A stretch of DNA of 64,000 nucleotides. Origin: Flavobacterium caseinilyticum (GTDB lineage Bacteria > Bacteroidota > Bacteroidia > Flavobacteriales > Flavobacteriaceae). The notes under the pieces were generated by a model. The model searched no databases and had not been told where the DNA came from. It saw only the letters and a list, made by a program, of their open reading frames with translations. The translations under genes were made by a program, and so were the position numbers. The stretch covers positions 806,001 through 870,000 of the forward strand of contig NZ_SMFM01000001.1 in the NCBI RefSeq assembly GCF_004349085.1, given 5' to 3'. Of the stretch, positions 7,912-18,186 are shown piece after piece (position 1 is the first letter of the stretch; every line of letters starts with the position of its first letter).

Positions 7912-9267
7912 ATGAAAGTTAAATTTATAGGTGGTGCGGGAACTGTGACCGGTTCTAAAACATTAATTGAAAGCAATGGAATCCGGATTTTGATTGATTG
8001 CGGATTATTTCAAGGATTAAAACCTTTGCGGGAGCTCAATTGGGATCCGCTGCCAGTTTTGCCTTCCACAATAGATTTTGTACTGCTGACTCACGGTCAT
8101 CTAGATCATTGCGGCTGGTTACCAAGATTAGTCAATCAAGGATTTTCTGGAAAAATCTATTGTACCCGTCCCACAAAAGATATAACGAAACTTATTCTTC
8201 TGGATAGTGCTAAAATTCAAGAGGAAGAAGCCAAAAATGCAAATGAAAGGAAATATTCGAAGCATGAAATTGCCGAGCCACTATACACGGTGGAACAAGC
8301 CGAAAAAGTTTTCCCGTTTTTTAGAGTAATCAAAACCAACGAGCCAATACCGTTGGATGCTCAAATTGAAGCAGTATACACGAATGCAGGACATATTCTG
8401 GGTGCTTGCACTATTGCTTTAACTCTGGAAAATAAAACACTTGTTTTTTCCGGGGATATTGGTCGGGATGATGATGTGTTGATGTATCCGCCGACCAAAC
8501 CCAAAAAAGCCGATTATGTTTTTCTCGAAAGTACCTATGGAAATCGGATCCATCCTAAAACAGATACCAAATTAGAACTAGAAATGTACATCAATAATAC
8601 GGTAGAGAAAGGCGGAACGATTATAATACCGAGTTTTGCCGTAGAACGTGCGCAAACTATCATGTACTTATTGTGGCAACTCAGAGAAGAAGAAAGAATT
8701 CCTAATATTCCCTACATCATTGACACGCCAATGGGAATTAATGCACTGAATATTTTTTCCAATAACCAAAAATGGCATAAGTTGTCCTTGGAAGAATGTG
8801 CCGAAATGAGTGAAATGTTTTCATTAGTTTCGGATTATCAGGAAACCTTGGAAGTTATCTTTGATGAACAACCCAAAGTGGTAATTGCTGCCAGCGGAAT
8901 GGTGACCGGAGGAAGAGTTTTGAGTTACCTCGAGCATTATCTTAGTCTTCCGGAAACTACTCTTATTGTAGTGGGATACCAAGCCGAAGGAACACGTGGA
9001 AGAAAGTTATTAGAAGGAGCAAAAGAAATTAAAATTCATGGACAATATTATCCGGTTAAAGCAAAAATTTTAGAGATACAAGGTTTGTCTGCGCATGGGG
9101 ATCAAAAAGATTTGCTCAATTGGTTGTCAGAATTGGAAAATAAACCTAAAAAAGTTTTTTTAGTTCATGGCGAAAATGAGCCTTTGGATGAGCTCCGAAT
9201 AAAAGTTTATGAGAAATATGGTTTTGACTGCAAAGTGCCGCTAATGGGGCAAGAGTTTGAATTGTAA
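7912..9267 (+). CDS. Beta-CASP metallo-beta-lactamase-fold hydrolase (Ysh1/CPSF-like RNase)
   Basis: The 451-residue protein has the HxHxDH zinc signature (THGHLDHCGW, H61-H63-D65-H66), a downstream His in NAGHILGA and Asp in FSGDIGRDD. A beta-CASP insert follows, with SFAVERAQT, a GMVTGGR segment and the C-terminal GLSAHGDQKDLLNW and FLVHGE motifs. Family members are RNA endo- or exonucleases of the Ysh1 type. It lies 43 bp after the ATP-cone nuclease gene in the same direction. The substrate is unknown; an RNA-processing role is inferred from the family. Confidence 0.9.
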   Translation: MKVKFIGGAGTVTGSKTLIESNGIRILIDCGLFQGLKPLRELNWDPLPVLPSTIDFVLLTHGHLDHCGWLPRLVNQGFSGKIYCTRPTKDITKLILLDSAKIQEEEAKNANERKYSKHEIAEPLYTVEQAEKVFPFFRVIKTNEPIPLDAQIEAVYTNAGHILGACTIALTLENKTLVFSGDIGRDDDVLMYPPTKPKKADYVFLESTYGNRIHPKTDTKLELEMYINNTVEKGGTIIIPSFAVERAQTIMYLLWQLREEERIPNIPYIIDTPMGINALNIFSNNQKWHKLSLEECAEMSEMFSLVSDYQETLEVIFDEQPKVVIAASGMVTGGRVLSYLEHYLSLPETTLIVVGYQAEGTRGRKLLEGAKEIKIHGQYYPVKAKILEIQGLSAHGDQKDLLNWLSELENKPKKVFLVHGENEPLDELRIKVYEKYGFDCKVPLMGQEFEL

Positions 9268-9307
9268 ATTTTAACAAGGATTTGAGGTGAAAAGTTTCTT
9301 AAAATGG

Positions 9308-9315
9308 TAATTTTG
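9308..9315 (+). promoter_or_regulatory. Putative -7 element immediately upstream of the HYC_CC_PP gene
   Basis: TAATTTTG is a full TAnnTTTG match and ends 4 bp before the ATG at 9320, so transcription would start at or next to the start codon. A TTTG lies 23 nt upstream (9281-9284), longer than the usual spacing. Confidence 0.45.
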
Positions 9316-9319
9316 CAAA

Positions 9320-9742
9320 ATGAAATTCAAAAAGCATATTAGTTTCATTCTAGCTTTTTTCCTATTGGTTTCCAATTCAGGATTAGCATTTAATGTGCAT
9401 TTTTGTGAAGGAAGTATAGCGTCTATATCATCGGTTTTTTCTAAAGAAGAAGCTTGTGAAATGCCCGTTCAGGCTGCCGGAAAAAAGTGTTGTGTGGAAA
9501 AAGCAAAGAAACACAAAAGCTGTTGCGACGATAAATTGGTCGATCTAAAAGATAAATCGGATCATCTAATTTTAAAATCATTCTCTTTCAACTCCGATTT
9601 TATTTTTTTAGAGGAAGAGTGGAGTCTAATTATCTATTCTTCATTTCTTAGTTTTAATGAAAAACAAGAGACTTCTTATTTTTGTGATGTGAATGCGCCC
9701 CCGTTTTTCAAATTATACCATCAATATATTTTATACGCCTGA
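9320..9742 (+). CDS. HYC_CC_PP family protein, exported, cysteine-rich
   Basis: The 140-residue product has a signal peptide (about 1-23), then VHFC, a KKCCVEK pair, a KSCCDDK pair and a C-terminal APPFFKLYH segment. This is the H-x-C...CC...PP pattern of a small Bacteroidota family found beside TonB receptors and heavy-metal proteins. The paired cysteines and histidines suggest metal binding in the periplasm; the metal is not determined. It precedes a TonB receptor by 71 bp. Confidence 0.75.
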   Translation: MKFKKHISFILAFFLLVSNSGLAFNVHFCEGSIASISSVFSKEEACEMPVQAAGKKCCVEKAKKHKSCCDDKLVDLKDKSDHLILKSFSFNSDFIFLEEEWSLIIYSSFLSFNEKQETSYFCDVNAPPFFKLYHQYILYA

Positions 9743-9763
9743 CTTTTAATGTTTTAATAAAAC

Positions 9764-9793
9764 TTGAATCACATTTTTGTGGTTTTACATTTT
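9764..9793 (+). promoter_or_regulatory. Promoter of the TonB receptor gene
   Basis: TTG (9764-9766), 19 nt, then TACATTTT (9786-9793), which matches TAnnTTTG at 7 of 8 positions with consensus spacing. Confidence 0.6.
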
Positions 9794-9813
9794 TCTAACA
9801 TTAAAAATCAATC

Positions 9814-11826
9814 ATGCAAAAACAAATTTCAATATTTATATTGTTCTTCTTTTACGCTTTTAATTCTTATTCGCAAGACACCTTGCAGGAGATAAAAGTA
9901 AAAGGGAATAGTAAAAGTTTAAAAAAATCATACAGCCTGACTGCAAATACCACCATTTTGACGAGTAAAGAATTGCTCAAGGCGGCTTGTTGTAATCTTG
10001 CCGAAAGTTTCGAAACAAACCCTTCCATTGATGTCAACTTTTCGGATGCGCTGACTGGAACCAAACAGATTAGAATGTTAGGCTTAACCAGTCCTTATTT
10101 GATGATTACCGAAGAAAATATTCCGTCGGTTCGTGGCGCTTCCCAAGCATATGGATTATCTTTTACTCCAGGAACTTGGGTCGAAAGTATCCAAATCACA
10201 AAAGGAGCGGGCTCCGTAGTAAATGGCTTCGAGAGTATTTCGGGACAAATCAATACAGAATTGATAAAACCAATCAATGATATTCCATTTTTTCTAAATT
10301 TCTATGGTTCTACAGATTCCCGGTTTGAGTTAAATACACATTTTAACAAAAGAATTTCTGACAAGTGGAGCAGTAGTTTGTTTGTGCACGGGAATACCAG
10401 AGTTGCTAAAAATGATATGAACGACGATGGTTTTCTGGATAATCCATTGGCAAAACAAATCAATGTTTTGAATCGTTGGCAATATACCAATGCTGAAAAA
10501 GGATGGGTAAGTTTCATCAATTTGAGGTACATGAATGACAAAAAGCAAACGGGAGAATTAAATTTTGATCCAGATACAGACAAAGGCACCACCAATTATT
10601 GGGGATCCGAAATCAACACGGAACGTTATGATGTTTCAGCTAAATTGGGTTACGTTTTTCCAGATATGCCGTATCAAAGTATCGGATTTCAAAATGCTTT
10701 TAACAGCCATGATCAAGATTCTTATTTTGGTTTGAACCAATATAATATTAAACAGAAAAGTTATTATTCAAATCTTATTTTCAATTCGATTATCAACAAT
10801 ACGATGCACAAATTCGCAACGGGTTTGAATTTTACGTATGATCAATATGATGAATTTGTGAATTTGAATGATTACAGCAGAATCGATAATTCTGCAGGTG
10901 CTTTTTTTGAATATACTTATGATAATACCAATAATTTTAGTTTGGTTTTGGGTGGAAGAATCGACAGTCACAATCGTTTGGGGACTTTTATAACGCCCAG
11001 ACTTCACGCCAGATATAATCCATGGGATAAAGGAGTCGTGAGATTTTCCGCAGGTAGAGGAAAAAGAAGCGCCAATATTTTTGCCGAAAATCAACAACTT
11101 TTTGCGAGCTCTAGAACCTTTGATATTTTGGATAACAACGGAAAAATCTATGGTCTGAATCCTGAAATTGCATGGAATTATGGACTAAGTTTTATGCAGG
11201 GCTTTTTAATTTTTGGTAAAAACGCCGATGTTGGTTTTGATTTTTACAGAACTGATTTTCAAAATCAGGCGGTAGTTGATGTAATGGAAAGTCCACAACA
11301 GGTTTTATTTTATAATTTGAATGGAAAATCGTTTGCGAATAGTTTACAAGTTGAGTTCAATTATGAAATGGCAAAACATTTCAATTTGAGAACAGCCTAT
11401 AAATATTACGATATTGAAACGGATTATTTGTCCGGAACTTATCAAAGACCCTTGCAAGCTAAACATCGTTTCTTTGGGAATTTAGGTTATGAAACGCATA
11501 TTTTAGAAAAAGGGAAACAGTGGAAATTTGATTATACGTTAAACTGGCTTGGAAAACAACAATTGCCAAATACGGCATCAAATCCTTCAAAAGACAGGTT
11601 GCCTGAATTCTCTCCTTCATTTTCTATAATGAATGCACAAGTTACGCGAGTTTTTTCTTCCACTTTCGAAATGTATATTGGTGGAGAAAACATTGGAAAT
11701 TACAAACAAGAAAAAGCGATTCTCGGTAACGAAGATCCTTTTGGAACTACTTTTGATACCTCTATAATTTATGCGCCGGTTTTTGGACAAATGTATTATG
11801 CCGGCTTGCGTTTTAAAATTAAATAA
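9814..11826 (+). CDS. TonB-dependent outer-membrane receptor, probably for a metal or metal complex
   Basis: The 670-residue protein has a signal peptide (about 1-20) ending FNSYSQ. A plug domain follows (about 40-155, with IRMLGLTSPYLMITEENIP and SIQITKGAGSVVNGFESISGQINTE as consecutive plug blocks), then a 22-strand-type beta-barrel ending in an aromatic-rich GQMYYAGLRFKIK. It lacks the N-terminal carboxypeptidase-like repeat of SusC proteins. Unusually, the plug has a CC pair (KAACCNLAESF). It lies between a Cys-rich exported protein and an HMA protein, which suggests transport of copper or another heavy metal; the ligand is inference. Confidence 0.88.
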   Translation: MQKQISIFILFFFYAFNSYSQDTLQEIKVKGNSKSLKKSYSLTANTTILTSKELLKAACCNLAESFETNPSIDVNFSDALTGTKQIRMLGLTSPYLMITEENIPSVRGASQAYGLSFTPGTWVESIQITKGAGSVVNGFESISGQINTELIKPINDIPFFLNFYGSTDSRFELNTHFNKRISDKWSSSLFVHGNTRVAKNDMNDDGFLDNPLAKQINVLNRWQYTNAEKGWVSFINLRYMNDKKQTGELNFDPDTDKGTTNYWGSEINTERYDVSAKLGYVFPDMPYQSIGFQNAFNSHDQDSYFGLNQYNIKQKSYYSNLIFNSIINNTMHKFATGLNFTYDQYDEFVNLNDYSRIDNSAGAFFEYTYDNTNNFSLVLGGRIDSHNRLGTFITPRLHARYNPWDKGVVRFSAGRGKRSANIFAENQQLFASSRTFDILDNNGKIYGLNPEIAWNYGLSFMQGFLIFGKNADVGFDFYRTDFQNQAVVDVMESPQQVLFYNLNGKSFANSLQVEFNYEMAKHFNLRTAYKYYDIETDYLSGTYQRPLQAKHRFFGNLGYETHILEKGKQWKFDYTLNWLGKQQLPNTASNPSKDRLPEFSPSFSIMNAQVTRVFSSTFEMYIGGENIGNYKQEKAILGNEDPFGTTFDTSIIYAPVFGQMYYAGLRFKIK

Positions 11827-11844
11827 CCTTTAAAAAATAATAAA

Positions 11845-12186
11845 ATGAAAAAGTTAATTGTAATGCTCTTAATATGTGTAGTGGGATTTTCAGCTCAAGC
11901 ACAGGAGAAAAAGAACAAGAATGCCAAAGTAGAATTTCAGGTAAGCGGCAATTGTGAAATGTGTAAAAAGCGCATAGAAAAAGCGGCATATTCAGTTCCA
12001 GGGGTGAAATCCGCAACTTGGAGTACCGAAACACATAAATTGAATTTAATAGTGAATGAAGAAAAAACGTCGGCTCTTACTATTAAAAAAGCTATAGCAA
12101 AAGTTGGTCACGATACTAATGAAATAAAAGCAACAAAAGAGGATTACGATGCTCTTCATGGTTGTTGTCAATATGAAAGAAAATAA
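11845..12186 (+). CDS. Exported heavy-metal-associated (HMA) domain protein
   Basis: The 113-residue protein has a signal peptide (about 1-20, ending SAQAQ) and an HMA ferredoxin-like fold. It contains the metal-binding GNCEMCKKRIE (CxxC) and the usual VPGVKSATW segment. The C-terminus adds HGCCQYERK, another possible metal site. It starts 18 bp after the TonB receptor stop, so it is probably co-transcribed. A periplasmic metal chaperone role for copper or zinc is inferred from the domain and context. Confidence 0.88.
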   Translation: MKKLIVMLLICVVGFSAQAQEKKNKNAKVEFQVSGNCEMCKKRIEKAAYSVPGVKSATWSTETHKLNLIVNEEKTSALTIKKAIAKVGHDTNEIKATKEDYDALHGCCQYERK

Positions 12187-12350
12187 TTTTAAGCTCTAAT
12201 TGAAAATTTTAATTTTAGTTTTTAGAATTTAATGAATTCTATTGTTTTTTTAACAAGGGATAATTCTTTAAATTTAGCTCAAGAAAAATACTTTAATTGT
12301 AAATCTTAAGGCTTTCAATAGTTAATAAAACTTTAAAATAGAACCATAAA

Positions 12351-12381
12351 TTGTGGTTAAGATTTATTATCCGTACTTTCA
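12351..12381 (+). promoter_or_regulatory. Candidate promoter of the DedA gene
   Basis: TTG (12351-12353), 20 nt, then TACTTTCA (12374-12381), which matches TAnnTTTG at 6 of 8 positions. Confidence 0.4.
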
Positions 12382-12414
12382 CGCACGAATAATTTAAGCA
12401 TAAAAAACATAAGA

Positions 12415-13095
12415 ATGAACGATTTTGACTGGAAGAATTTAATTGACCCGCTTTTTTATATTCACTTTGATATTAATGGAATTAAGCTTGGTATTTATAT
12501 AGTTTTATTTATTGTGTTTGCGGAAACAGGTCTCTTTGCAGGTTTCTTTTTACCAGGAGATAGTTTATTGTTTTTGGCAGGAATTTACAGTCGAGAATTA
12601 ATTGAAAATATCCTAATCATTGAAAATGACTTTCTGAATGTTTTCCTTTTAGCAACATTTGTTGCTTTGGCGGGGATTTTGGGCAATATTGTTGGATATT
12701 GGTTTGGTTCAAAAAGTGGTTACTATTTGTACAACAAGGAAGATAGTTTTTGGTTTAAGAAAAAATACTTAGTTCAATCTAAAGACTTTTTTGAAAAATA
12801 TGGTGGAAAAGCAATCATCTTTGCCCGTTTTCTTCCAATATTTAGAACCTTTGCACCGATAGTAGCTGGAATTGTATCTATGGATAAACAAAAATTCATG
12901 TTTTATAATGTTCTTAGTTCATTTATTTGGTCGTTCACATTAATTTTTGCAGGACATTATTTATATGGCTTCTTACTTGAAAATTACCAGATTGATTTAA
13001 AAGAACACATCGAAGTAATAGTATTGATTTTGGTTGGAATTACTGTTTTACCCGTAATTTACAAGTTCAGTAAAAAATCAAAAGCTCAAGAATAA
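12415..13095 (+). CDS. DedA family membrane protein
   Basis: This 226-residue inner-membrane protein is of the DedA/VTT superfamily, whose members move undecaprenyl phosphate or other lipids across the membrane. It shows FAETGLFAGFFLPGDSLLF, the re-entrant-loop segment, and ARFLPIFRTFAPIVAG, the conserved R-containing segment. Membrane helices lie near 25-45, 75-97, 140-165, 170-190 and 197-217. It is a single gene with a strong bidirectional terminator after it. The precise substrate cannot be told from sequence. Confidence 0.9.
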   Translation: MNDFDWKNLIDPLFYIHFDINGIKLGIYIVLFIVFAETGLFAGFFLPGDSLLFLAGIYSRELIENILIIENDFLNVFLLATFVALAGILGNIVGYWFGSKSGYYLYNKEDSFWFKKKYLVQSKDFFEKYGGKAIIFARFLPIFRTFAPIVAGIVSMDKQKFMFYNVLSSFIWSFTLIFAGHYLYGFLLENYQIDLKEHIEVIVLILVGITVLPVIYKFSKKSKAQE

Positions 13096-13111
13096 ATCTA
13101 ATTTAAAAATT

Positions 13112-13154
13112 AAAAATGCCCCCAAATAGTCCTATACTATTTGGGGGCATTTTT
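13112..13154. terminator. Bidirectional terminator between DedA gene and MG2/plug-like gene
   Basis: A perfect 19-bp inverted repeat (13112-13130 with 13136-13154, 5-nt loop) with a GC-rich core and A/T-tract ends, placed between two convergent genes. Confidence 0.92.
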
Positions 13155-13168
13155 AATAGTTCTTCGAT

Positions 13169-15544
13169 TTACTTTAATTGAAGCACCTTTTCTTCATGAA
13201 AAATTTGTCCGTCAGTAGTCATGCCCTCAATGATAATTTTGCAGTTTTTTTTGTTATAATCTAGAATATCAAATGTGAAATTACCTTTTGAATCTGAAAT
13301 TGTTTTTGTAAACCAATTAATTGTGCCAAAATTATTAAAACCGTTACTAGAAGCATTCTCATATTCTAAATTTTGAAAAGTACTAATTTTTGAAAATGCA
13401 TCTTTTACAAAAAACGAATTTGGATTTGATTTTTTGGAGTAAGTATTTTGTTGTTTTTTGGTGTAAATTCTAATTATCCCAAGATTATTGTTAATGCCTG
13501 GCACTACAGCTAGAGCATTAATATAGATTTCATCAACTTCATCCATTGTTAAAAATTCAAGTAAATAATAATCAAAGTAGAGTTGACTATCATCAATATA
13601 AACAATAGGTGTGGGTGGTGGTCCTGGATTAAATTGAGGCAATCTACTATATATATTTATCTTGCCAATGGTTCGATCTACCTTGAACCCATTTTGTTCT
13701 ATGAAATTTAAAACACGTGAAGAGTTGTTGGGACTATCAATTTTATGACCACGAAGCATTTTGTTTGAAAGAATATTGCCATATGTTAATTGTTTTTTTT
13801 TGTTTTTTGACACAACTTCTTTAAGTTGAATGGCTTTTTCCTTAAAGTATGGTAAATCAAGATTTACGGTTTTAATAGTATCATTTTCTGAATTACAGTT
13901 CTTTTCAATAAGACCGGTAAAAACTTTATTATATAGTTTTTTTCTATTTACAACTTGTAGCGCTAATTTTGCATCAACATATTCAAATTTTGGTTGTTTA
14001 TGCAAGGATAAATTAACATAAGTAGAATCTGTTAAAAGCAGATTTTGGAATTCGAAAGTGCCATTTTCATTGACATCAGCTGATGCCGTTATGAATTCTT
14101 TACTGCTTACTAGTTTTACTTTATGAAATGATTTGCTTTTAAGTGGGTTAGCTACGGTTCCTTTTAAATTAATTCCAATGTCAAAAGTATAATGTGCAGT
14201 AGGTGGTTGCAGTTTCATGTAATCCCAATCATATTTTGGGCTTTCTTGATTCAGTAGAGCCAAATCTAATTCGTAATATTTTAATCTATTTACATCATTT
14301 AAATAATAATTAGAATTTAAAAGAGATGTCTTTAAATAAGGGTTGATAGTCAATCCTGCAATGATAGAATTATTATCGTCGATACTTTTCGTTTCTACAG
14401 GCAAAACAGAAATACTAATCATATTATTAATTGAATTGGAGAATGCGGCAAGTTTTATATTGTTTTCCTGTTGATTATTTTTTATAACATCATAATTGTT
14501 TTTTGCAATTGGACTAATGTATATTTGTCTTTCAGACCATTGTTTTAATTCATTATCAATTATCCTGATAGTATTAATTCCTGGATTTAGATCTGTACTA
14601 TTGACAACAATTATTTGCTCTAAGTTATTAGGATTAATGTTTAAAGGTTCAACGATGTAATTTTGGTCTTGATGAATAACTAAATTTAATCCACGAAATT
14701 GTAAGCTATTGAAACTAGATTTATTTGTTTTTACTTTGATTGTAGTTTTGTTGTCTTGCATGAAGGAACTTACTTCAATAGCAACGCCTATTAAATTAGC
14801 AGGGGGCAAATTATTTTCGATAATTTTGTCTTCATATTTCACTACTACTCTTAGCACTTCTGTAGTTGGGATTGTGTAAAATTTCCCGAAGCCAAAATTA
14901 TTTAATTTGACGGTTTGCAAAGCCTCTCCTTTGCTATTTTGTATAGTTGCTTCAAGATTTGTAGGTGTATTATTATTGCAGTCTTTTACTTGTATCCCGA
15001 TCGTATTTGAAACTCCGCTAATAAGATTTTTCCCCTCTGGATTCAGGTAAACTTTTAGTGTTTCTTTAACTATTTTTTTTGTATTCTGAATGCCTTGGTC
15101 TGGATTGATTATGTTTACTTTTACCAAATTAGATTCATTTTCTGTAAAGTTGTTCATCCAGTTAGTATATACTTGGATGTAATAGTTTCCGGAGTCCAGA
15201 TTAGGGTCAAGTTTAATATGACCCGAAAAAACACCATTATCAGCAAATACTAATTTTTCAGAGAGTTGTTTTCCATTTTCGTCAAATAATAGTACAAAAA
15301 CATTTGAAGTGTAAAATGGTTTAGTAGTCTTTCTAGTAACTATGTATCCTTGATACCATATAGTCTCTTCGCTTAAAAATGTTGATTTATTTAGATGAAT
15401 ATGGATTGCTTCTCTATCTAATTTAAAATAATTTTCAAGAACAACACCAATCTTTGATTTGGCGGTTTCTTCATGATTCTGGCTAAAAATAGCTGAAGAA
15501 ACTAAAAAAATAATGAGTAGAAAAAAATGTCTTAATTTTATCAT
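13169..15544 (-). CDS. Large exported protein with MG2-like and TonB-plug-like regions
   Basis: The 791-residue protein has a signal peptide (about 1-22, ending AIFSQ). Residues about 40-150 resemble the MG2 macroglobulin domain seen in Bacteroidota envelope proteins (EAIHIHLNKSTFLSEETIWYQGY read as its first strands). Residues about 640-720 resemble a detached TonB-receptor plug (PTPIVYIDDSQL, DEVDEIYI, GIIRIYTKK). The middle contains a beta-sandwich-like region. No C-terminal T9SS signal was recognised. Similar proteins are usually annotated as hypothetical; the function is unknown. It follows the groEL terminator in the same direction. Confidence 0.65.
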   Translation of the reverse strand: MIKLRHFFLLIIFLVSSAIFSQNHEETAKSKIGVVLENYFKLDREAIHIHLNKSTFLSEETIWYQGYIVTRKTTKPFYTSNVFVLLFDENGKQLSEKLVFADNGVFSGHIKLDPNLDSGNYYIQVYTNWMNNFTENESNLVKVNIINPDQGIQNTKKIVKETLKVYLNPEGKNLISGVSNTIGIQVKDCNNNTPTNLEATIQNSKGEALQTVKLNNFGFGKFYTIPTTEVLRVVVKYEDKIIENNLPPANLIGVAIEVSSFMQDNKTTIKVKTNKSSFNSLQFRGLNLVIHQDQNYIVEPLNINPNNLEQIIVVNSTDLNPGINTIRIIDNELKQWSERQIYISPIAKNNYDVIKNNQQENNIKLAAFSNSINNMISISVLPVETKSIDDNNSIIAGLTINPYLKTSLLNSNYYLNDVNRLKYYELDLALLNQESPKYDWDYMKLQPPTAHYTFDIGINLKGTVANPLKSKSFHKVKLVSSKEFITASADVNENGTFEFQNLLLTDSTYVNLSLHKQPKFEYVDAKLALQVVNRKKLYNKVFTGLIEKNCNSENDTIKTVNLDLPYFKEKAIQLKEVVSKNKKKQLTYGNILSNKMLRGHKIDSPNNSSRVLNFIEQNGFKVDRTIGKINIYSRLPQFNPGPPPTPIVYIDDSQLYFDYYLLEFLTMDEVDEIYINALAVVPGINNNLGIIRIYTKKQQNTYSKKSNPNSFFVKDAFSKISTFQNLEYENASSNGFNNFGTINWFTKTISDSKGNFTFDILDYNKKNCKIIIEGMTTDGQIFHEEKVLQLK

Positions 15545-15622
15545 AATAAATAGGTTGGTTTTAGTTGTTAATTTAGTAGGAAAAATAGTTACAATAACTA
15601 AGCCAACTTTAATTGTAGATGC

Positions 15623-15660
15623 AAAAAAAAATGAGCCCGAAATATAATCGAGCTCATTTT
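15623..15660 (-). terminator. Terminator of groES-groEL
   Basis: On the minus strand, AAAAUGAGCUCG pairs with CGGGCUCAUUUU (one U-G pair), followed by a T-tract. It begins about 58 bp after the groEL stop. Confidence 0.8.
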
Positions 15661-15717
15661 CTTTAAAAAATGTAAATATTTTGGTTTATCTTAAATTTTA
15701 ATCTAATAAATGTATTG

Positions 15718-17361
<1,644 letters not shown>

Positions 17362-17426
17362 TTAAAGTTTAATTTGTTTAAAGTTTCAAGTTGTCTTGAT
17401 ACTTAATTCTTAGGACTTAATACTAT

Positions 17427-17702
17427 TTAGATAATTGCTAAAATATCATCTTCACGCATGATCAAATAATCTTTTCCTTCTAGTTTTAACTCAGTACCAG
17501 CGTATTTTCCGTAAAGGACAGAATCACCAATTTTTACAGTCATGGTATGGTCTTTTGTTCCGTTTCCAACAGCCATAACAGTTCCTTTTTGTGGTTTTTC
17601 TTTAGCCGTATCTGGAATAAAAATCCCGGATGCAGTTTTTGTTTCAGCAGCTACGGGCTCGATTAGAACTCTGTCTGAAAGTGGTTTAATGTTTAAAGCC
17701 AT
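17427..17702 (-). CDS. groES: Co-chaperonin GroES
   Basis: This 91-residue cap protein closes the GroEL chamber. It starts [16 protein letters not shown] and contains the mobile-loop region around [26 protein letters not shown], and [26 protein letters not shown]. Length and sequence are typical. It is first in the operon with groEL. A 10-bp inverted repeat 46-84 bp upstream of the start could bear on heat-shock control. Confidence 0.97.
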   Translation of the reverse strand: MALNIKPLSDRVLIEPVAAETKTASGIFIPDTAKEKPQKGTVMAVGNGTKDHTMTVKIGDSVLYGKYAGTELKLEGKDYLIMREDDILAII

Positions 17703-17748
17703 GATTTTATATTTTTATATTAATTATTTTACCGTGTTTCAAGATTTC

Positions 17749-17786
17749 AGAAATTATGCCATCCTGCTAAAACTGACATAATTTCT
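17749..17786 (-). promoter_or_regulatory. Inverted repeat upstream of groES
   Basis: AGAAATTATG (17749-17758) and CATAATTTCT (17777-17786) are perfectly complementary, 18 nt apart. They lie between the secG terminator and groES, where an operator or promoter would be expected. The sequence is not the CIRCE operator known from HrcA systems. Confidence 0.4.
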
Positions 17787-17792
17787 TATAAA

Positions 17793-17820
17793 AAATGCCA
17801 GCTTTGACAGGCTGGCATTT
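17793..17820 (-). terminator. Terminator of secG
   Basis: AAATGCCAGC (17793-17802) pairs with GCTGGCATTT (17811-17820) with an 8-nt loop. On the minus strand it is followed by T-rich sequence 19 bp after the secG stop. Confidence 0.85.
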
Positions 17821-17838
17821 AGAATATGTTGTAATAAT

Positions 17839-18183
17839 TTATTGTGCTGGATTTGTTGCAGCAGGTGTGTTTTGAACTGGAGCAACTGGAGTGTTTGTTG
17901 CTGGTGCAGCACTTCCTGTGTTTTCAATGATTTTAGAATCGGTATCACTTAATGTTCCTGTAAAGCTTAAGCTTGAAAGTAAAATAAGTGCAATTAATAT
18001 AGTTGCTAGTGTCCAAGTACTTTTGTCTAAAAAATCAGTGGTTTTTTGTACTCCACCTAACATTTGAGAACCACCTATTGTTGAGGATAATCCGCCACCT
18101 TTAGGATTTTGAACCATGATAACTACGATTAATAGAAAACAAACTATAGTTATTAAAACTAAAAAAATTGAAAATGTGCTCAT
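17839..18183 (-). CDS. secG: Preprotein translocase subunit SecG
   Basis: SecG is a small partner of SecYE in the inner-membrane translocon. The 114 residues have a first membrane helix (about 3-24), the conserved cytosolic VQNPKGGGLSSTIGGSQMLGG region, a second helix (about 52-75), and an Ala/Pro/Thr-rich tail common in Bacteroidota SecG. It is the last gene of the miaB-sigma-54 regulator-lptE-TPR-secG run, 3 bp after the preceding gene. Confidence 0.93.
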   Translation of the reverse strand: MSTFSIFLVLITIVCFLLIVVIMVQNPKGGGLSSTIGGSQMLGGVQKTTDFLDKSTWTLATILIALILLSSLSFTGTLSDTDSKIIENTGSAAPATNTPVAPVQNTPAATNPAQ

Positions 18184-18186
18184 TGT

